The notes beneath the pieces were generated by a model that ran no database searches, had not been told where the DNA came from, and saw only the letters and a program-made list of their open reading frames with translations. Source: JADFRG01 sp046759305 (GTDB lineage Bacteria; Chloroflexota; Anaerolineae; Anaerolineales; E44-bin32). From it: 29,245 bases of DNA. The position numbers and the translations under genes are program-made. Within the stretch, counting starts at the first letter, position 1. The number at the start of each line of letters is the position of its first letter. Positions 23,334 to 29,245 of the stretch are shown here, one piece after another. The stretch covers positions 1 to 29,245 of the forward strand of contig JBHIBY010000033.1 in the NCBI GenBank assembly GCA_046759305.1, written 5' to 3'.

Positions 23334-23339
23334 TATAAT
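23334..23339 (+). promoter_or_regulatory. -10 element of the carD gene
   Basis: A perfect TATAAT at 23334-23339, with a loose TTGCGT at 23309-23314 (19-nt spacer) as -35. The start would fall near 23346, leaving a short 5' UTR with the TTGGAGGG ribosome site. CarD-family proteins stabilise open complexes, so a weak -35 here could reflect self-regulation; that is speculation. Confidence 0.5.
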
Positions 23340-23367
23340 GTAGGTAGCGCACTGGTTGGAGGGATTG

Positions 23368-23877
23368 ATGGCAGGAAGTGGAGAGGCCTACTCAAAAGGG
23401 GACTGGCTTGTCCATCCTTCCTATGGCATCGGTCAGGTCAAGAAAGTCGAGAAGAAGCGCATTGAGGGCGAGAAGATTGAATTCTATAGGGTGGAGGGTG
23501 AGCACTCGACTTATTGGCTGCCAGTAAAAGAGCCCGAAGGCAGCCGAGTAAGAAGGCTGGCCACCAAACGTCAGTTCCGCAAGGCGATCAAGCTTCTCAA
23601 GAAGGCGCCCAAGGAAATGGATCCGGATCACACTCAGAGGAGGAGCCGGATCAAAGAGGTTATGAGCACCGGCTCTCTAAATTCGGTGGTCAGAGCTATA
23701 CGGGATCTGTCAGCGAGAAATACAGATAATCGATTGAGTGACACCGAGCGAAGGTCGCTCGAGCAATTCATCGACAGCCTGGTCGAGGAGTGGGCTATCG
23801 CCGAAGAGATCGAGCCTCACGAGGCGCGGATCGAGCTCCAGGCTATGCTTGACGGAGGAAGCTCCGAGTCAAAATAA
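23368..23877 (+). CDS. CarD/CdnL-family transcriptional regulator
   Basis: The product is 169 aa. The N-terminal RNA-polymerase-interacting (TRCF-RID-like) domain is clear: YSKGDWLVHPSYGIGQVKKVEKKRI followed by YWLPVKEPEGSRVRRLATK. The C-terminal half is charged and helical, as in CarD/CdnL proteins that bind RNAP beta and stabilise promoter open complexes, but is somewhat divergent (KAPKEMDPDHTQRRSR, then DSLVEEWAIAEEIEPHEARIELQAML). ATG 23368 follows TTGGAGGG (23356-23363). It is a single-gene unit between the aroH terminator and the convergent fhs gene. No specific link to amino-acid synthesis can be shown. Confidence 0.88.
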   Translation: MAGSGEAYSKGDWLVHPSYGIGQVKKVEKKRIEGEKIEFYRVEGEHSTYWLPVKEPEGSRVRRLATKRQFRKAIKLLKKAPKEMDPDHTQRRSRIKEVMSTGSLNSVVRAIRDLSARNTDNRLSDTERRSLEQFIDSLVEEWAIAEEIEPHEARIELQAMLDGGSSESK

Positions 23878-23929
23878 ATCTCACCGAGCCGAGCCCTCAT
23901 ACCGAGGGGAGCGTGAATAGATCGCGCAG

Positions 23930-23999
23930 CCAACATGCGCACGATCGTATCCACGGAGCAACTTGCGGGCGATCGTTTTCACCAACCAACATGCGCATG
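23930..23999 (+). repeat. short direct repeat in the carD-fhs convergent spacer
   Basis: The 12-mer CCAACATGCGCA occurs at 23930-23941 and again at 23986-23997, about 56 bp apart. GATCGTAT (23943-23950) and GATCGTTT (23971-23978) lie between the copies. No clear intrinsic terminator with a T tract is visible in this 190-bp spacer for either flanking gene; only a weak CCCTC/GAGGG hairpin near 23894. Confidence 0.35.
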
Positions 24000-24066
24000 A
24001 ATAAGTTCCCCAATCAACGCTAGCGTAATCGTATCCCTCAACCCTAGGCAGGCAAGCATCCCCCGA

Positions 24067-25980
24067 TCAGAACAAACCGACAACGCGGCCCGACTCGAGA
24101 TCGAGATCTACGTCGAAGTAGGCAGGTCTAGTCGGCAGCCCAGGCATCGTCATCATCTTGCCCACGAGCGGATAGAGGAATCCAGCTCCTGCCGAAGCGC
24201 GAACCTCACGGATTGGCACCACAAAATCCTTCGGAACCCCCTTCATTTTCGGATCATGACTGAGGCTGAGATGGGTCTTCGCCATGCACATCGGGAGGTT
24301 GGAAAGACCTAGACCTTCATATCGATCGATTTGCTCATCGGCCAAAGAAGAAAACTCGACTCCGTCGGCTCCATAGACTTCTTTGCAGATGGTTTGGATC
24401 TTCTCTCGGATCCCGGCCTCCAGTGGATATAGAAAATCGAACGCTGCCGGCTTTTCTGCGGTTCGACGCACAGCTTCTGCCAGCTCCACGGAACCTGCCC
24501 CGCCCTGAGCCCAGTGTTTTGTGACCACCGCCTCATCTGCACCTGCTGCCAAGGCCGTTTCCCGAACGATTTCATGCTCTTGGTCGGTGTCGGTGTGGAA
24601 TGCGTTAATTGCGACCACTACCGGTACCCCAAATTTCAGGGCAGTCTTGATATGGTGCTGCATATTCGCAGTACCGGCACGCACGAGTTCGAGATTCTCT
24701 TCCTGGTAGATCGGATCCAGCGTACCTCCGGCGGTTACTTTTGGCCCACCTCCATGCATTTTGAGCGCCCTGACGGTGGCTACCAAGACGACCACGTCCG
24801 GAACCAGCCCTGAATAGCGGCACTTGATGTTGAAGAATTTCTCCATACCGATATCGGCGCCAAATCCAGCCTCGGTCACCACATAGTCTGCCAATTTAAG
24901 AGCGATCCGATCGGCAATGATTGAGCTATTTCCGTGTGCAATATTGGCAAATGGTCCTGCATGCACGAAGACAGGCGAGCCCTCGAGCGTCTGCATCAGG
25001 GTAGGCTTGATGGCGTCCTTCATGAGCACGGACAGTGCGCCTGCGACCCCCAGCTCTTCCGCCGTGATGGCTTCCCCGGAGGTGCTCACACATGGCACCA
25101 TTCGGCCCAATCGCTGACGTAGGTCGGCAAGGTCAGCGGTTAGCGCGAGGATGGCCATCACCTCACTGGCGACCGTGATGTCAAACCCGGTCTGTCTCTC
25201 GTATCTGCTCTCGTTCTCTCCCTGCCCGACGGTAATGGCACGTAAGAATCGATCGTTTGTGTCCAGCACGCGCCGCCAGGTGATGCTGTCTGGATCGATA
25301 TCCATGCGCACCAGGCGCCGCCGGTCCTCTTCCGACAGCTGATCGATATCACTCAGGTCAATCCCCAGCCGCTTAGCGCGAACGCGAAAGGCATTCGCGA
25401 TTCTCCGTTCTCCGTCAGAGCCGATCGGGAGCAAGCGCCTGGTCAGTGCCTCATCGGATTGACGACTTTCATGGTAGCGACGGGTGTCGATGGCGGCGGC
25501 CAATAAGTTGTTCGCTGCGGTTATGGCGTGGATGTCGCCAGTCAGATGGAGATTGAACTCCTCCATCGGAATCACCTGGCTGTAGCCACCACCCGCCGCG
25601 CCACCTTTGATCCCGAAAGTGGGACCCTGGCTGGGTTGGCGGATGCAGGTAAATACACGCTGGTTTAAATGCGCACCGAGAGCCTGGCACATCCCTACGG
25701 TGGTGGTGGTTTTCCCTTCGCCAAGCGGAGTAGGGGTTATTGCAGTCACCAGAACGTACTTGCCATCCGGCTCAGACTCTAAGCGATCCAGGACATCCAG
25801 GCTCACCTTGGCCTTGTAGCCGCCGTGGAGCTCGAGCTCCTGCGGTTCAAGCCCCAGTTCCTCGCCCAGTGAACGAATCGGCTTGAGTTCAGCTTCCTGG
25901 GCAATTTCAATGTCAGATGGCACAGGGTCACGAACCTTCAATGGCGTGGCGGAAATCGGTCTTCTGAGGGATTGACTCAT
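24067..25980 (-). CDS. fhs: formate-tetrahydrofolate ligase (long type)
   Basis: ATP-dependent formation of 10-formyl-THF from formate, supplying one-carbon units for purines, formyl-Met and serine/glycine interconversion. ITPTPLGEGKTTTTVGMCQAL holds the ATP-binding P-loop; FNLHLTGDIHAITAANNLLAA, VFVHAGPFANIAHGNSSIIAD and VVTEAGFGADIGMEKFFNIK are family blocks. At 637 aa it is longer than the usual bacterial enzyme of about 555. The extra region after DTRRYHES (TRRLLPIGSDGERRI to ITWRRVLDTNDRFLRAI) and the ending LESGRVVGLF resemble the eukaryotic C1-THF synthase ligase domain. ATG 25980 with AGAGAGG six bases upstream is preferred over TTG 25983. Monocistronic. Confidence 0.95.
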   Translation of the reverse strand: MSQSLRRPISATPLKVRDPVPSDIEIAQEAELKPIRSLGEELGLEPQELELHGGYKAKVSLDVLDRLESEPDGKYVLVTAITPTPLGEGKTTTTVGMCQALGAHLNQRVFTCIRQPSQGPTFGIKGGAAGGGYSQVIPMEEFNLHLTGDIHAITAANNLLAAAIDTRRYHESRQSDEALTRRLLPIGSDGERRIANAFRVRAKRLGIDLSDIDQLSEEDRRRLVRMDIDPDSITWRRVLDTNDRFLRAITVGQGENESRYERQTGFDITVASEVMAILALTADLADLRQRLGRMVPCVSTSGEAITAEELGVAGALSVLMKDAIKPTLMQTLEGSPVFVHAGPFANIAHGNSSIIADRIALKLADYVVTEAGFGADIGMEKFFNIKCRYSGLVPDVVVLVATVRALKMHGGGPKVTAGGTLDPIYQEENLELVRAGTANMQHHIKTALKFGVPVVVAINAFHTDTDQEHEIVRETALAAGADEAVVTKHWAQGGAGSVELAEAVRRTAEKPAAFDFLYPLEAGIREKIQTICKEVYGADGVEFSSLADEQIDRYEGLGLSNLPMCMAKTHLSLSHDPKMKGVPKDFVVPIREVRASAGAGFLYPLVGKMMTMPGLPTRPAYFDVDLDLESGRVVGLF

Positions 25981-26059
25981 CAATTACCTCTCTCTATCGC
26001 TGATCGAGTTTGCTAGCTTGATCCCACTTTCGAGGGGAAGTTGCTGGGGATCCGGCTCA

Positions 26060-26065
26060 ATTATA
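26060..26065 (-). promoter_or_regulatory. -10 element upstream of fhs
   Basis: Minus strand TATAAT (26065-26060), about 80 nt before the fhs start. No good -35 is visible 16-18 nt upstream. The 5' UTR of roughly 70 nt contains a weak hairpin around CCCACTT/AAGT but no riboswitch I recognise. Confidence 0.4.
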
Positions 26066-26148
26066 GAGGTCATTCGGCACTCAGACGGATGCTTGTGATC
26101 CAGATCTGTCTGTCGGTCAAGACATCTAAATCCTGCCGAGTACCAAGT

Positions 26149-26239
26149 GAAATCGCCCGCCGATGGCGACAGGCGATTTCGAGACCGTTGACAAGCTATG
26201 GGGGTGCCTAACCGACAGAGCGCACCCTCACAGCTGTGA
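26149..26239. other. cluster of inverted repeats after the citrate synthase remnant
   Basis: GAAATCGCC (26149-26157) with GGCGATTTC (26172-26180), enclosing CGCC/GGCG (26158-26161, 26165-26168), forms a 13-bp hairpin with a 3-nt bulge. GGGTGC (26202-26207) pairs with GCACCC (26222-26227), and TCACAGCTGTGA (26228-26239) is a perfect palindrome. There is no T tract on either side, so these are not standard intrinsic terminators. The rest of 25981-26257 holds the fhs promoter and nothing else I can identify. Confidence 0.4.
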
Positions 26240-26257
26240 ACAAGGAGGGATTGCGTG

Positions 26258-26674
26258 TCAACGTTTGGCGATTGGAACGAAGTCCAGCTCGCGTTCACCG
26301 AGGTATACCTGGCGAGGGCGAGCGATCGCCTGCTCCTTCAGGAATGTGTTATGGGTGATGTCGAAAACCCACTCGTCCAGCTGCTGCTGGGTGGGCAGCT
26401 CTCCGAAGATGATGAGGTAGGCCCCCTCGAGAAAGGTGCTCTCCTTTGCCAACTGCGCAATGGGATAGCCTCGATATTCGAGAATACCGCGCTCTCCGTC
26501 AGTGAAGTGTCCCAAATCCGGTGTGACATCTATCGCTGCCGTCAGGGGGACTAGGGGGGGAACCACCATCCAGATACGGGAGATGGGCATCGAACGAAGC
26601 GAATAATACAGGCTAATTGAGTCCCACCGCGGACCCGTTGCTCGAGTGATGTCAGCATCGGTAGAAAGGGTCAA
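26258..26674 (-). pseudogene. citrate synthase remnant, catalytic core deleted
   Basis: The 138-codon frame joins an N-terminal citrate synthase block (FTDGERGILEYRGYPIAQLA, STFLEGAYLIIFGELPTQQQ, ITHNTFLKEQ) directly to the extreme C-terminus (AIARPRQVYLGERELDFVPI AKR). In intact enzymes about 280 residues lie between HEQ and the RPRQ tail, including the catalytic His and Asp residues. All of that is absent while the frame is preserved. The residues before about 48 do not look like a normal citrate synthase N-terminus, so the 5' end may be decayed too. No enzymatic function is possible as citrate synthase. It could be a pseudogene, a deletion polymorphism or an assembly collapse. Confidence 0.75.
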
Positions 26675-26681
26675 TCATCAC

Positions 26682-26710
26682 CTGACAGAATCGAGAGATC
26701 GTGATCTCAT
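26682..26710 (+). promoter_or_regulatory. promoter with overlapping palindrome upstream of the CoA-binding protein
   Basis: CTGACA (26682-26687), 17-nt spacer, TCTCAT (26705-26710). A palindrome GAGATC-GT-GATCTC (26695-26708) overlaps the spacer and -10, where a repressor could block polymerase. The operator role is inferred from position and symmetry only. Confidence 0.4.
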
Positions 26711-26756
26711 CGCGATGCTAGCGTGAACTGACTCCCGCTGCCCTGGAGGAACAACG

Positions 26757-27275
26757 ATGTCGAGAATCGAAGAGCTTGCAAACGATTTCCTTGCGCTGAA
26801 GCGGATCGCGGTGGTTGGCGTATCGGATCAGCGCGAGACTGGATGCAATCAGGGCTACAGGAATTTCAAGGAGGCCGGGTATGAGGTCGCTGCGGTCAAC
26901 CCCCGAATTTCCGTATTTGAAGGTGATCGGTGCTACCCAGACCTGCGCTCAATTCCCGATAAGCCGGATGGCGTATTCATTCTAGCGAACCCCAAGGTCA
27001 CTGAGCAAATTGTGCAGCATTGTGTTGAGTTGGGTGTCCAACATGTCTGGATGCACTGTATGATGGGAACCAAGCTTGGATTGGCGAGCGGCATCACCAG
27101 TGTGTCGCAAGAAGCAGTCCAGATGTGCCGAGAGAATGGGATCACGGTGATCCCGGGAAGCTGCCCGAATCAATTCCTGAACCCCGATTTTGGGCACTCG
27201 TTGATGCGGCTGCTGTGGCGTACGCTTGGGTTCTTTAGGATCACCGAGAATGGAGCAGAGAGAACTGCGAGCTGA
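26757..27275 (+). CDS. CoA-binding domain protein (CoA_binding_2 / YccU-like)
   Basis: The product is 172 aa, a single Rossmann-like CoA-binding domain related to the N-terminal domain of succinyl-CoA synthetase alpha. The segment IAVVGVSDQRETGCNQGYRNF carries the Gly-rich turn, followed by GYEVAAVNPRI, YPDLRSIPDKPDGVFI and HVWMHCMMGTKLG. The tail from about residue 118 (CRENGITVIPGSCPNQFLNPDFGHSL) has further cysteines and ends in a short hydrophobic/basic segment. GGAGG sits seven bases before ATG 26757. Members of this family are common, and their role (CoA or acyl-CoA sensing, protein CoAlation protection) is not settled. Stands alone downstream of its own candidate promoter. Confidence 0.85.
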   Translation: MSRIEELANDFLALKRIAVVGVSDQRETGCNQGYRNFKEAGYEVAAVNPRISVFEGDRCYPDLRSIPDKPDGVFILANPKVTEQIVQHCVELGVQHVWMHCMMGTKLGLASGITSVSQEAVQMCRENGITVIPGSCPNQFLNPDFGHSLMRLLWRTLGFFRITENGAERTAS

Positions 27276-27358
27276 GCCGCTCCCGGAATCGCCAGGCAAT
27301 AGACATAACTGTGCATTTCTTCACATGATCCACCCTAATGCGAAATCGCAGGAGACGC

Positions 27359-27550
27359 AATCGCGGATTCACTCATTGGCTCCTCTACTATCGCCGCGAT
27401 TCGTAGGTTGAGTTCCTTTTGCATGCAGGGGTGGAGGCCTGAAGGTCCTAGGCCGTTCGCCCCGGCGAGCTGCGCCCCTGGGCGCCTGCCCGAACGGGGT
27501 TCGAATGCAAGCTGGCTACCTGAGACCGAAGCGCTCGCGTAGGCGTTTCG
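27359..27550. other. run of hairpins, possible structured RNA or mobile-element remnant
   Basis: Successive inverted repeats: AATCGCGG (27359-27366) with CCGCGATT (27394-27401); GGCCT (27437-27441) with AGGCC; CCGTTCG (27453-27459) with CGAACGG (27491-27497), enclosing GCGCC/GGCGC; TTGCAT (27419-27424) with ATGCAA (27505-27510) as an outer closing stem; and CGAAGCGC with GCGTTTCG just after, near 27527-27550. GGGGTTCGAATGC at 27496-27508 looks like a tRNA T-loop, but no tRNA cloverleaf fits. No ORF in either strand across 27276-27620 looks coding. Strand and function unknown. Confidence 0.35.
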
Positions 27551-27692
27551 TTCAATAGATCGGGCACTCTTGAGACAACAGCACATCTAGTTTCCGACTT
27601 GGGCAGCAATTGGAAGGTCATTGGATTGCTTGAGCTCTGGTGGTTTGACCCGGCAAAGCTCTCGCAAATCTGGATGCTCTTGCATCGTGTAC

Positions 27693-27737
27693 TGCAACAT
27701 CATAGTAATGACGGTGCTCAAGAAGCATGATGTTGCA
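27693..27737. repeat. 11-bp perfect inverted repeat
   Basis: TGCAACATCAT (27693-27703) and ATGATGTTGCA (27727-27737), separated by 23 bp. It lies in a visibly more A+T-rich stretch (about 27,600-28,450) with no convincing gene. It could be a hairpin, a protein-binding site or the trace of a mobile element. Confidence 0.5.
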
Positions 27738-27820
27738 CAGCAGAGTCATCTAGCTATGGATAGACGCAATATTAATATTCGAGTGTCCGATAGCTCGCTT
27801 AGACTGTTCAAAGCTGATGT

Positions 27821-28150
27821 ATGATGATGCCACTGGTGAGGGTGCTGGTCGTCAGCGTGGCAGCAACTCATCGAAGCCGAAGGTCCGACTTTCTATATAG
27901 TGTTGTGATAAGTCTTCCCGCTGAGGGGATGGATTATCATGGCACGCATGATCTCACACCCTCCGGATTCTCAGGAACTCCTTCAGAGGTCACCATAGAC
28001 GCGGGCGGGTCTGCTGTTGAGTACTTTCAAACTGGAAACACATACAATATTGCGTATACGGTCACGTACAAGGATGGAGATATCGCAAGCTATGATATCT
28101 CCATTAAAGGCAGTGTTTACGGCGACGTTGAACACACGTGCACAAAATAA
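27821..28150 (+). pseudogene. C-terminal fragment of a surface or secreted protein
   Basis: The last 70 or so residues look like a real beta-rich extracellular domain: SGFSGTPSEVTIDAGGSAV and TYNIAYTVTYKDGDIASYD alternate polar and hydrophobic residues as in Ig-like or bacterial surface modules. The residues before about Met37 (27929) look like random translation, and no signal peptide or credible ribosome site precedes the frame. A neighbouring frame (27817-27900, MYDDATGEGAGRQRG) also looks partly coding, hinting at a frameshift. I read this as the tail of a broken gene. It could also be a short intact secreted peptide starting elsewhere. Confidence 0.35.
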
Positions 28151-28293
28151 TCGCGTATGGGCTTAGCAAGCTCAATTAAAATCTTGTTCAACTCCTCGCG
28201 CTTCCTACGCTCCAGCTCAGGGCGGACACAGAAGTGGTCATACAAGCGCATCCAGAAGGTCCAAGTTCCAGTTGGCTTCTCCTGGTTCGACAT
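28117..28293 (-). CDS. small hypothetical protein
   Basis: A 58-codon frame from ATG 28293, beginning MSNQEKPTGTWTFWMRLYDH. It has an aromatic-rich first half and a charged helical segment (PELERRKREELNKILIEL) that could be amphipathic. There is no clear ribosome site, and the 3' end overlaps the surface-protein fragment on the other strand by 34 nt. A plus-strand ORF over the same bases (28157-28375) is less protein-like. Not recognised; composition alone supports it. Confidence 0.25.
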   Translation of the reverse strand: MSNQEKPTGTWTFWMRLYDHFCVRPELERRKREELNKILIELAKPIRDYFVHVCSTSP

Positions 28294-28415
28294 CGCTGAA
28301 CTTGCGCTGCCAGCATGCGAAACATCTTCCCTTGGCGACTTTGCGCTGTGGAAGCAGCCAGCAAAATGGGGATAAGAAATCGTTTGATGAATTGTTACTT
28401 GCGGAACCCGAATTA

Positions 28416-28637
28416 TTAAGAGCTGAGCGAGAGGATGAAGTATAGTTCGATGGCAAAGATCGCCAAGATGACGATCCCTTTTGGATAATCGCCTTTCAGC
28501 AGGTACTTCGGCCCATACCACAAGGCTAGGAAAGGGAAGAGGACCGAGAGAATTTGATCCGAAACATAGGACCCCTTCGATTGCCTATCATCCTTCTTGC
28601 TGACATCTACGTGATCCGTCTCATTTGATTCGGCCAA
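28416..28637 (-). CDS. small membrane protein
   Basis: 73 aa from TTG 28637. The TTG is chosen because AGAAGGAGGA stands about eight bases upstream; an in-frame ATG at 28667 lies before that ribosome site and has none of its own. The N-terminal 30 residues are hydrophilic and charged (ESNETDHVDVSKKDDRQSKG). Two hydrophobic segments follow, SVLFPFLALWYG and IVILAIFAIELYFILSL, linked by the short basic loop PKYLLKGDYPKG. This suggests a two-pass membrane protein with a small loop. No family recognised; the general shape resembles small TM2-like proteins. Confidence 0.55.
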   Translation of the reverse strand: MAESNETDHVDVSKKDDRQSKGSYVSDQILSVLFPFLALWYGPKYLLKGDYPKGIVILAIFAIELYFILSLSS

Positions 28638-28753
28638 ATGACTTTTCCTCCTTCTATATTGAAGCATGTCATCGGTTTCTCATAGATACCGCTGGCTTGC
28701 TGGTTGGGCGGCGCCCTCCGCTGTCACAACTTGGTTGGCGTATGCTTGGTCAT

Positions 28754-29245
28754 TCAGGGTAGAAGTGGAGACAGGTCAACGGTTACTCCACCTGGAAAGT
28801 GCAGGTAGAGTAATTCTGAGCCCTTAACCACACCAAAGAGCCATTCAATGGCCTGAATCTTATCGTCGCCGATCTTCGTCGCCATAGCTGCCCTTGAGCT
28901 ATTCCTTCTTCCACTGTCGTCCGTGGTCCAGACATCAAATTCACCGTCGGTGCTGGCTACGGCTTCCGGGTTACCGGAAAGCACTTCGACCTCAACGCTG
29001 AGCAAGGTTTCATCCTCGGCCATCCCGGCAGGAGCAAACATGGCAGTCCCAAGGCTGACAGAAGTGATTTGCAGTTGAAAGCCACCCACGGAAAAAGGCA
29101 TTTCAGGGGCAGGAATAGCTGTCGGGGCGGGAAAAGGAGTGGGGGTATCGGAAGCCGACGGTGTGGGGGTGTATGTTGGCGGGATTGGAGTGGGCGTAGC
29201 GGTCGGCTCGGCAAACGCTCTACTGCATCCAGCCAGTAACAAAAC
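28754..29245 (-). CDS. lipoprotein with Thr/Pro-rich linker, 5' end beyond the window
   Basis: The frame enters from the right edge already inside a signal peptide: LLLAGCSRA is a lipobox, with the Cys acylated after cleavage. A Thr/Pro-rich linker follows (PTATPTPIPPTYTPTPSASD), then a beta-rich domain starting FSVGGFQLQITSV with LLSVEVEVLSGNPEA and WTTDDSGRR, resembling the DUF4352 type of extracellular immunoglobulin-like domain. About 160 residues are visible. The true start lies outside. TP-rich tethers of this kind are common in Chloroflexota surface proteins. Between it and the membrane protein (28638-28753) I see nothing but a short GGGCGGCGCCC hairpin. Confidence 0.7.
   Translation of the reverse strand, partial: VLLLAGCSRAFAEPTATPTPIPPTYTPTPSASDTPTPFPAPTAIPAPEMPFSVGGFQLQITSVSLGTAMFAPAGMAEDETLLSVEVEVLSGNPEAVASTDGEFDVWTTDDSGRRNSSRAAMATKIGDDKIQAIEWLFGVVKGSELLYLHFPGGVTVDLSPLLP

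Noticed and set aside
26255..26554. Plus-strand ORF with a good AAGGAGGGA ribosome-like site just upstream
   Set aside because: It lies antisense to the citrate synthase remnant, whose family match is clear on the minus strand. The translated plus-strand sequence shows no recognisable domain.
27490..27510. tRNA-like T-loop GGGGTTCGAATGC
   Set aside because: The bases flanking the loop do not pair as a T stem and no anticodon or acceptor arm can be placed, so no tRNA is called.
1..29245. CRISPR arrays, rRNA, insertion sequences with transposase genes, prophage genes
   Set aside because: None seen on either strand. The only repeats are the short ones listed.

Overview
The window reads as a piece of bacterial chromosome, most likely from the Chloroflexota (Dehalococcoidia/SAR202-like or a relative). 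This is an inference from three things: compact all-in-one branched-chain and shikimate operons, a Thr/Pro-rich 'TPTP' lipoprotein linker typical of that phylum, and a CarD-type regulator. There is no rRNA or marker gene to confirm it. Coding density is very high between about 640 and 26,000 and low at both edges.

Left edge (1-637): a wrecked aldehyde dehydrogenase, then a control region holding a promoter-like element, a 32-codon leader peptide packed with Leu/Ile/Val codons (451-549) and an intrinsic terminator (581-610). This has the architecture of a ribosome-mediated attenuator.

Plus-strand operon (638-15346): a 68-aa disordered small protein, then ilvD, ilvB, ilvN, ilvC, leuA, leuC, leuD, cimA, leuB and ilvE, followed by pheA and a class I aminotransferase. 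It encodes the Val/Leu route from pyruvate, a threonine-independent Ile route through citramalate, and the last steps to Phe.

Minus-strand operon (22754 down to 15343): its own promoter, a 26-codon leader peptide with a Phe-Gly-Tyr-Tyr-Tyr-Phe run, a strong terminator, then aroF, tyrA, aroA, aroE, aroC, a fused aroK-aroB and aroQ. With the divergent chorismate mutase aroH and the pheA at the end of the other operon, the window carries the shikimate pathway plus the Phe/Tyr branches. The two operons run tail to tail and overlap by 4 bp.

Right part (22809-29245): aroH, a CarD-family regulator, a long 'eukaryote-like' formate-tetrahydrofolate ligase, an internally deleted citrate synthase, a CoA-binding protein, and then a gene-poor, more A+T-rich stretch (about 27,280-28,750) with hairpins, a surface-protein fragment and two small ORFs. 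The window ends inside a lipoprotein gene.

The main discovery candidate is the pair of leader-peptide attenuators. For the aromatic one, mutually exclusive 1:2, 2:3 and 3:4 pairings can be drawn by hand. Both leaders share the same apparent promoter geometry: TTGAC(T/G), 18 nt, TGN plus a -10 hexamer, 7 nt, ATG. Neither has a convincing Shine-Dalgarno, so both leader peptides may be translated from essentially leaderless mRNA. A second observation is that two unrelated enzyme genes at opposite ends of the window (aldehyde dehydrogenase and citrate synthase) carry the same lesion: an N-terminal part joined directly to the extreme C-terminal part.
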